A stretch of 25,912 nt of DNA from JBBIJR01 sp037445875 (lineage in GTDB: Bacteria; CLD3; SB21): the NCBI GenBank assembly GCA_037445875.1, contig JBBIJR010000052.1:1-25912 (forward strand), given 5' to 3'. Shown here in pieces: positions 20,668 through 25,912 of the stretch; the first letter of the stretch is position 1; each line of letters opens with the position of its first letter. The translations under genes were made by a program, and so were the position numbers. Below the pieces are notes generated by a model, which saw only the letters and a program-made list of their open reading frames with translations, did no database searches and was not told the DNA's origin.

Positions 20668-22524
20668 ATGATGACCAAGATTCGAGAGAAGACCCACATT
20701 TTCCTGTGGATTCTCATCATCTGCTTTATCGCCCTGATCGTGATCGAGTGGGGGGCCAATTATTCGGACATCGCCCGCACGAACCGCGGCATCATCGGAA
20801 AGGTCGGCGGGAGTGATGTGCGCTACGCCGATTTCCAGGCGGCCTACTATAACCAGGTCCAGCAGACCCAGCAGCAGCGCGACGGAGGGGAACTGTCGGA
20901 GTCGGAACTCGAATCCATCAGCGACCAGATCTGGAACCAGGTCGTCGAGGAGATGCTGCTTACGGAGTTCATCCGGCAAAACGAAGTCACCGTCGGCGAT
21001 TCGGAGATCGTGTACAACCTCCGCGTCAATCCGCCCGATTTTCTCCGCCAGAACCCCACGTTCCAGACCGACGGAAAGTTCGATGCGACGAAGTACGTCC
21101 AGGCCTTGAATAATCCGGGCCTGGCGAAGCAGTGGGCCCAGATCGAATCGATCCTGCGTGTGCAGTTGCCGTTCAGTAAGGTGCAGAGCATCATCAGCTC
21201 GACCGTTCAGGTGACGGAAGGCGAACTGCGCCAGGAGTATATCCGGCGAAACCTGAAGCTGGACGGACGGTTCGTCTTTTTCAGTCCCGCAGAGTTCAAA
21301 GTGGACGAGGTCCAGGTCACGGACGACGATCTGCAGAAGTATTACGACGAGCACAGGGACGAGTTCAAAGTCAAGGAGACGGCGCGGCTGGCCTTTGTAT
21401 CGTTCGAAGACAAAGCCACCGCCGAAGATTCCGCCGCCTTCTTCGAACGGCTGAACGACGTGGCCCGGCAGGTGCGCGAAGGCAAGGACTTCGGTGAGCT
21501 GGCCAACGCGTATTCCGAGGACCGTGCCGCCAATCAGACCGGCGGATCGCTCGGATGGTTCTCTCGCGGCACGATGGTCAAAGAATTCGAAGACGCGTGC
21601 TTCAACGGGAAACCGGGCGAGGTGATCGGGCCGATCCAGACGCAGTTCGGCTACCATATCATCAAGATCGAGGACACGAAGTTCTTCCCCGGGAAAACCA
21701 GGGCTTCGAAGGCCGCGGACGCCAAAGAGCCGCAAGACAGCGTCAGGGCAAGCCATATTCTGATGCGGCTGTCGGCCAGCCAACAAACGATCGAGACGGC
21801 CCGCGAAAACGCCAACGGGTTCTATGAAACTGCGCGGGACGAGGGGTTCGAACAGGCCATGGCCAAGTACGGAAGCCGTCAGACCCTGAAAGCGGACACG
21901 ACGACGCAGCTTACCCAGAACGAACAGGGAATGATCGCGGGGTTCCCCGACCGGCTGCGGAATGTCGTGCGGTTTGCGTTCAGCGAAAAAGTCGGCGCCA
22001 CCACCCGGCCGCACCGGACGACGTTCGGATTTACCGTATTTCACCTCGTCGAACACAACGCGGAATCCGTACAGCCGCTGGAAGAAGTACGCGACCGGGT
22101 CAGGAACGCCGTGATCGAAGAAAAAAGAAAGGACCTTGCCGACCAGAAAGCACGGACCGTTCGTTCCAGGATCCAGAGCCTGAACGATCTGCCATCCGTC
22201 GACTCGACCCTGATCGTTCGCGATCTCAGCAAACTGACGATGACCGCCGGACTGCCGGGTGTAGGGCGCGACCTTCGACTCAACAGCGCCGCGTTCCAGG
22301 TACCCGTCGGTGCGCTCAGCGACGTCGTCAAAGGAAACCGAGGTTCGTATCTGGTGGAAGTGACCGCCCGGGACGAATTCGACGAGCAGAAGTATCAACA
22401 AGCCCGACAGGACCTCAAGCGGCAGCTGCTCAGCCTCAAACAGCAGCGCGCTTACCGTGATTGGCTGGAATCGCTGAAGAAGCGTGCCGACGTCGAGGAT
22501 TTCCGCGCAGACTTCAACCTCTAA
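20668..22524 (+). CDS. SurA/PpiD-like membrane-anchored peptidyl-prolyl isomerase (foldase)
   Basis: A 618-residue periplasmic folding factor. Residues ~10-28 (IFLWILIICFIALIVIEWGA) form one N-terminal membrane anchor, as in PpiD. A SurA_N-like chaperone domain follows (VGGSDVRYADFQAAYYNQVQ and LLTEFIRQNEVTVGDSEI). A parvulin (rotamase) domain at ~236-336 contains FEDKATAEDSAAFFERLNDV, the GGSLGWFSRGTMVKEFEDAC motif and FGYHIIKIED. A second, more degenerate parvulin-like segment may start at RASHILMRLSA. The C-terminus is a long helical chaperone tail. It probably helps outer-membrane and T9SS substrates fold. Start is ATG 20668 (or 20671), with GGGAG 10-13 bases upstream; the longer frame from 20599 is rejected. 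Confidence 0.92.
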   Translation: MMTKIREKTHIFLWILIICFIALIVIEWGANYSDIARTNRGIIGKVGGSDVRYADFQAAYYNQVQQTQQQRDGGELSESELESISDQIWNQVVEEMLLTEFIRQNEVTVGDSEIVYNLRVNPPDFLRQNPTFQTDGKFDATKYVQALNNPGLAKQWAQIESILRVQLPFSKVQSIISSTVQVTEGELRQEYIRRNLKLDGRFVFFSPAEFKVDEVQVTDDDLQKYYDEHRDEFKVKETARLAFVSFEDKATAEDSAAFFERLNDVARQVREGKDFGELANAYSEDRAANQTGGSLGWFSRGTMVKEFEDACFNGKPGEVIGPIQTQFGYHIIKIEDTKFFPGKTRASKAADAKEPQDSVRASHILMRLSASQQTIETARENANGFYETARDEGFEQAMAKYGSRQTLKADTTTQLTQNEQGMIAGFPDRLRNVVRFAFSEKVGATTRPHRTTFGFTVFHLVEHNAESVQPLEEVRDRVRNAVIEEKRKDLADQKARTVRSRIQSLNDLPSVDSTLIVRDLSKLTMTAGLPGVGRDLRLNSAAFQVPVGALSDVVKGNRGSYLVEVTARDEFDEQKYQQARQDLKRQLLSLKQQRAYRDWLESLKKRADVEDFRADFNL

Positions 22525-22541
22525 ACGATAAGGACAGGCGG

Positions 22542-22826
22542 ATGGCCGGTGAGGAACAAACACGCCTCGATCCCCACTACGACTCGACGGCCGCGACCGA
22601 CACGCCTCTCAAGGTGATCCTCTTCAACGACGAAATCCATACGTTCGACGAGGTCATCGCACAACTCATCAAAGCCACGGGCTGCTCCACCGCTCGCGCC
22701 GAAGCTCTGGCGTGGGAAGTTCACACCAACGGCAAGGCCGTCTGTTTCGAAGGCAGCCTGGGGGAATGTCTTCGCGTCTCCGGAATTCTCGAGGAGATCG
22801 GTCTCCACACGCAGATTGAACCCTGA
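22542..22826 (+). CDS. clpS: ATP-dependent Clp protease adaptor ClpS
   Basis: ClpS binds proteins with N-degron residues and delivers them to ClpAP (or ClpCP). The 94-residue product has the core TPLKVILFNDEIHTFDEVIAQL (~25-45; the NDE-x-H-T-F-x-x-V signature), and EGSLGECLRVSGILEEIGLHTQIEP, the usual C-terminal beta strand and helix. The central part TGCSTARAEALAWEVHTNGKAVCFEG matches the ClpS ML/alpha layout, though it is more divergent than E. coli ClpS. ATG 22542 is preceded by AAGGA eight bases upstream. It begins 17 bases after the foldase stop, so the two are co-transcribed. No clpA or clpC is in the window. Confidence 0.9.
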   Translation: MAGEEQTRLDPHYDSTAATDTPLKVILFNDEIHTFDEVIAQLIKATGCSTARAEALAWEVHTNGKAVCFEGSLGECLRVSGILEEIGLHTQIEP

Positions 22827-23207
22827 GCAAGCATAACCGCATATTGCAGTTATCAATGAACAGTAATCAGTAAACAATCCTGTTTGTGTTCCTTTTCCTG
22901 CACATCTAAACAACCAGCTTTGTGCTGGATAGTTTACACTACGAATTTCCCATTGTGCCATTATTAACAAATGACTTACGTGACTACTGTTCACGATTGT
23001 GTCCATCTCCTCTGCGGGAAATAGTATACTCGACAAGTGGTTACGTGCAGTGTTCTGCACACTCTAGGCCGCTTACGGGCACAACCAATTGTTTTTATTC
23101 TTTCAATCTAGGCCGTCTTGAGCGGCACGGGGATTGTAGGAACTCTTGATGTCTATCTGTTTCTAACGGATCCTGTCCAAGAAAACCTATCTGCAAGGGA
23201 GAGAGAG
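22827..23207. other. AT-rich intergenic region before the metalloprotease
   Basis: This stretch is markedly AT-richer than the genes around it. It contains an element with imperfect terminal inverted repeats (22857-22993), and a GTGCAG-TGTT-CTGCAC hairpin (23045-23060). The promoter and leader of the protease gene should lie in the 3' part; I could not fix the boxes. No coding signal was recognised. Confidence 0.5.
22857..22993. repeat. Possible small non-autonomous element with inverted ends and internal hairpin
   Basis: TGAACAGTAATCAGTAA (22857-22873) and TTACGTGACTACTGTTCA (22976-22993) are inverted repeats differing at one position plus one extra base. Between them is a CCAGC-TTTGT-GCTGG hairpin (22914-22928), and the 137-bp element is AT-rich. 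It could be a MITE-like insertion or a structured RNA leader. Only one copy is present in the window. Confidence 0.4.
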
Positions 23208-25865
23208 ATGTCTAAACTGTCACGCCTTTTCGTTGCGGCCTGCATGTTATGGGGAACTTCGGCCGGCTTTGCCCAGCAGTCCTCCAGCCGGGAAGAACAG
23301 GTCAAGTCCGCGTTGCAGAAACTCAGCATCGAGTCCAGGGCTCGCGGGGCAGACCTCAATTATCTGACAAACAGCCGCGGCGGCGTGGACATCGTCTACG
23401 GTGAGCTGTCCGATGCCGTACCGCTCCTGGCGCAGGGGGATCATGCGGCCCGCGTCTTCCTTGAGGCCAACAAGGGGCTGTTCGGCATCCGAGACGTGGA
23501 GAAAGAACTGCTGTTCACCTCCGACCTGAGAGACGAACACGGCATGGAACATGTCCGGTTCCAGCAAATGTATGACGGTATTCCCGTATACCAACGTACG
23601 CTCACCGTCCATTTGAACAAGGCCAGGCGTGTCCACTCGGTCACCGCCAATTTCGTTCCTGCCGTCAAGTTGGAAACGACCGTGCCTTCGTTCTCGAACC
23701 TCGAGGCCATCGAGCGGATCAAGGCGGACAACGGCATCGAGCGCTCGCTGATCGAAAAGGCCGAACTGGCCGTGTTCTACGATCAACAGAGCGACAAGGA
23801 ACATCTGGTCTATGCCGTGACGATCGCGGCGGGACTGAAGTTCGACAAGACGCTGATCGTCGATGCTCACACGGGCAAGGTCCTCCTGGAGTTCACCAAC
23901 ATTCATACCGGATCCGTGAACGGCTCAGGCACGGATGCGTTCGGCAACACCGTCAATCCGTTGCATGTCTATCAGGGAACGGACTTCAGTACGGGCGGTT
24001 CAACCCTGCTCAACAATTATATCCGGGGCACGAAAGGCGCCTACAACATGGTGGACCTCGTCCATACGGGTCTGGGCAACGTGTACGGATTGAACGCCAA
24101 TCACGACGACATGGTCAACGGCCTGTACTACGACTTCTCGAAGGTGGATTACTTGTACAACAGCACGTCGACGTTCAGCTCCACGAACAACGTGCACAAG
24201 GCGGGCGTCAGCGGCGCCGTCAATTTCGAGGCGACGCTGGTTTACTATAAGAACAAACACAACCGCAACGGCATCGACAACGCCGGCATGCCGGTGATCC
24301 ACATTCAGGATTGGTACGATTCCGCGGATCCGATCAACGCATTCTGGAACGGGTCGCTCGGCTTCATGGCCTTTTCCCTGGGCGGAACCTACGGCAGCAC
24401 GACCTACCGGCCGCTCTCCGCGGCACTGGATGTCGTGGCGCACGAACTGACCCACGGTGTGACCGACCGGACCTCCCAACTGCAGTACCAGAACCACTCC
24501 GGCGCGCTCAACGAGTCGATCTCCGACATTTTCGGCTACCTGGTGGAGGCGTATGCGCAGGGAAGTTATACCGACTGGCTGCTGGGCGAGGACGTGTATC
24601 AGTCGCCATCATCGGCCTTTCGGAGTTTCTCCAACCCCAACGCGTACCAGCAGCCGGATCGGGTCGGCGGCACGTACTATGTTACGCCTACATCTAATCC
24701 CAACAGCAGCAACGACTACGGAGGCGTGCATACCAACAGCGGCATCCCGAACAAGGCCTTCTATCTCATGACGCTGGGCGGCACGCATTACAGTGTGACG
24801 GTAAACCCCTTCAGTTCGACGCTCTCGACGTCCGCCGATCTGGTTGCGGCGTTGTGGTACCTGTGCAACACGGGCGGTTATTTCACCGCTACGACGGACT
24901 TCACGCAGGCTCGCACGGCGATGGAGAGCGCCTGCTCGGCGCTGTATTCGGGTGACGCAGCCAAGCTCCTGACGGTCAAGAACGCCTGGTACTCGGTCGG
25001 TGTCGGTTCGGATCCCGGCGGAGGCGGTGGTGGGACCGTCACGCTTTTCTCGGAAGGCTTTGAACTCAACACGGTGCCGGGTGGGCCCTGGACAGCGTAC
25101 GACAATAACTCAACGAGCGGCCGCGATTACTGGGGCGACAAAAGCTCGAGCGGCGGAGCGCGGGTGCACGGCGGCAGCTGGAGCGCGTGGTGTGCCGATC
25201 ACGGCCGCACGAGCACGTACGACAATTACATGAACGCGTACATGCAGCACAGCGGCGTCAACATCAGCGGGTACACGGGCGTGCAGGTCAGTTTCTGGAC
25301 CTGGTACAGCACGTACAACAGCAACGACTACGTGTCCTTCCAGTACTACAACGGCAGTTCGTGGGTGGAGTTCACGGGCGGCCGCATGTACGGTTCGAGC
25401 GGCGGCTGGGTGCAGAAGACCTACACCGTCCCGACGGCGGCAGGGACGAATTTCCGCTTCCGCTGGATCTTTTACTCCAATAGTTCCAGCGTGGCAGAGG
25501 GAGCGTATGTGGATGATATTCTTGTCACCGGCACGAGCGGCGCCATGATCGCGAAGGACGGCGAGCCGGTGATCGGCGGTACGCCCGCGAAGTTCGCCCT
25601 GCTGGGAAACTATCCGAATCCGTTCAATCCATCGACGCACATCCGCTTTGAGCTTCCGTCGGAGGAGCGTGTGGTGCTCAAGGTCTACAACAGCATGGGC
25701 CAGGAAGTGCGCACGCTGATCGACGAGACGCGCGGGGCGGGGATGCATTCCGTGGCGTGGGACGGACGCAATCAGGCGGGTCAGCAGGTTTCGACGGGCG
25801 TGTACGTGTATCGACTGCAGGCCGGAACAAACGTTGCCACGCGGAAGATGCTGATGATCAAGTAG
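23208..25865 (+). CDS. Secreted thermolysin-family (M4) metalloprotease with T9SS sorting domain
   Basis: An 885-residue secreted zinc endopeptidase. The start is ATG 23208 with AAGGGAGAG upstream, giving a signal peptide MSKLSRLFVAACMLWG ending FAQ (~23). A FTP/PepSY propeptide (~30-240) acts as inhibitor and folding aid. The M4 catalytic domain has H412-E413-L-T-H416 (VAHELTHGVTD), the third zinc ligand E436 in GALNESISDIFG, and the proton-donor His508 in YGGVHTNSG. Then follows a jelly-roll/MAM-like adhesion domain (~607-775; SEGFELNTVPGGPW... and GAYVDDILVTG). The final ~90 residues, from GNYPNPFNPSTHIRFELP to TNVATRKMLMIK, are a type A T9SS/FlgD-like sorting domain, so the protein is exported to or across the outer membrane and probably cleaved there. 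It is a classic nutrient-acquisition exoprotease. Confidence 0.96.
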   Translation: MSKLSRLFVAACMLWGTSAGFAQQSSSREEQVKSALQKLSIESRARGADLNYLTNSRGGVDIVYGELSDAVPLLAQGDHAARVFLEANKGLFGIRDVEKELLFTSDLRDEHGMEHVRFQQMYDGIPVYQRTLTVHLNKARRVHSVTANFVPAVKLETTVPSFSNLEAIERIKADNGIERSLIEKAELAVFYDQQSDKEHLVYAVTIAAGLKFDKTLIVDAHTGKVLLEFTNIHTGSVNGSGTDAFGNTVNPLHVYQGTDFSTGGSTLLNNYIRGTKGAYNMVDLVHTGLGNVYGLNANHDDMVNGLYYDFSKVDYLYNSTSTFSSTNNVHKAGVSGAVNFEATLVYYKNKHNRNGIDNAGMPVIHIQDWYDSADPINAFWNGSLGFMAFSLGGTYGSTTYRPLSAALDVVAHELTHGVTDRTSQLQYQNHSGALNESISDIFGYLVEAYAQGSYTDWLLGEDVYQSPSSAFRSFSNPNAYQQPDRVGGTYYVTPTSNPNSSNDYGGVHTNSGIPNKAFYLMTLGGTHYSVTVNPFSSTLSTSADLVAALWYLCNTGGYFTATTDFTQARTAMESACSALYSGDAAKLLTVKNAWYSVGVGSDPGGGGGGTVTLFSEGFELNTVPGGPWTAYDNNSTSGRDYWGDKSSSGGARVHGGSWSAWCADHGRTSTYDNYMNAYMQHSGVNISGYTGVQVSFWTWYSTYNSNDYVSFQYYNGSSWVEFTGGRMYGSSGGWVQKTYTVPTAAGTNFRFRWIFYSNSSSVAEGAYVDDILVTGTSGAMIAKDGEPVIGGTPAKFALLGNYPNPFNPSTHIRFELPSEERVVLKVYNSMGQEVRTLIDETRGAGMHSVAWDGRNQAGQQVSTGVYVYRLQAGTNVATRKMLMIK

Positions 25866-25912
25866 TATGGAGACGGCGTAAAGTCAAGTGTTCATAAAAA
25901 AGACTCGAGAGG
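25866..25912. other. End of window, no gene seen
   Basis: The last 47 bases follow the protease stop. There is no clear terminator within the window. Confidence 0.5.

Noticed and set aside
20602..22563. 653-codon minus-strand frame opposite the foldase gene
   Set aside because: It is the antisense shadow of a gene with clear SurA/PpiD motifs, and its translation has no recognisable domain.

Overview
The window is a GC-rich bacterial chromosome segment (roughly 60% G+C by eye), probably a draft or metagenome scaffold because it carries a 100-N gap. The large secreted protease at the right end closes with a type IX secretion (T9SS/FlgD-like) sorting domain of the YPNPFNPST type. Together with a CIRCE-controlled groESL operon, a sphingolipid-type alpha-oxoamine synthase and a Thermus-type ferredoxin, this points to the Bacteroidota/Ignavibacteriota/Kapabacteria side of the FCB group. 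The phylum is inferred, not proven.

Layout, left to right. (1) 1-3319, minus strand: the 5' part of a secreted right-handed beta-helix protein cut by the window edge, then an alpha-oxoamine synthase. (2) 3579-5791: a HrcA-type CIRCE operator, groES, groEL and a strong terminator. (3) 5799-8720: a lipoprotein with a ThuA/DUF4350-like fold (minus), a GYD-domain protein, a deoxyhypusine-synthase-like enzyme and a 7Fe ferredoxin with its own terminator. (4) 8721-9142: a gene-poor, possibly decayed stretch. (5) 9143-16035, all plus strand: an RpiB/LacAB isomerase, tryptophan 2,3-dioxygenase, a DinB-like protein, an atypical SDR, a SnoaL-like lipoprotein whose signal peptide looks frameshifted, a TauE/SafE permease, a CsaA-like tRNA-binding protein, a SUFU-domain protein, and an aldehyde dehydrogenase close to ALDH8A1/2-aminomuconate-semialdehyde dehydrogenase. 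The dioxygenase, the SDR and the dehydrogenase suggest a tryptophan/kynurenine catabolic theme. (6) 16099-18794: two convergent SAM methyltransferases (the first probably frameshifted near its start) and a threonine/serine dehydratase.

(7) 18831-19939: a dense array of short triloop hairpin repeats, including 141-bp and 121-bp blocks that are identical between copies, interrupted by the N gap and by the C-terminal remnant of a Y1 (IS200/REP-associated) transposase. This REP/RAYT-like island is the most unusual part of the window. (8) 19977-25865: shikimate kinase, a SurA/PpiD-like periplasmic foldase, ClpS, an AT-rich element with imperfect inverted repeats, and a thermolysin-family (M4) metalloprotease exported by T9SS.

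No tRNA, rRNA or CRISPR array was seen. The likely single-base frameshifts and the gap may partly be assembly artefacts.
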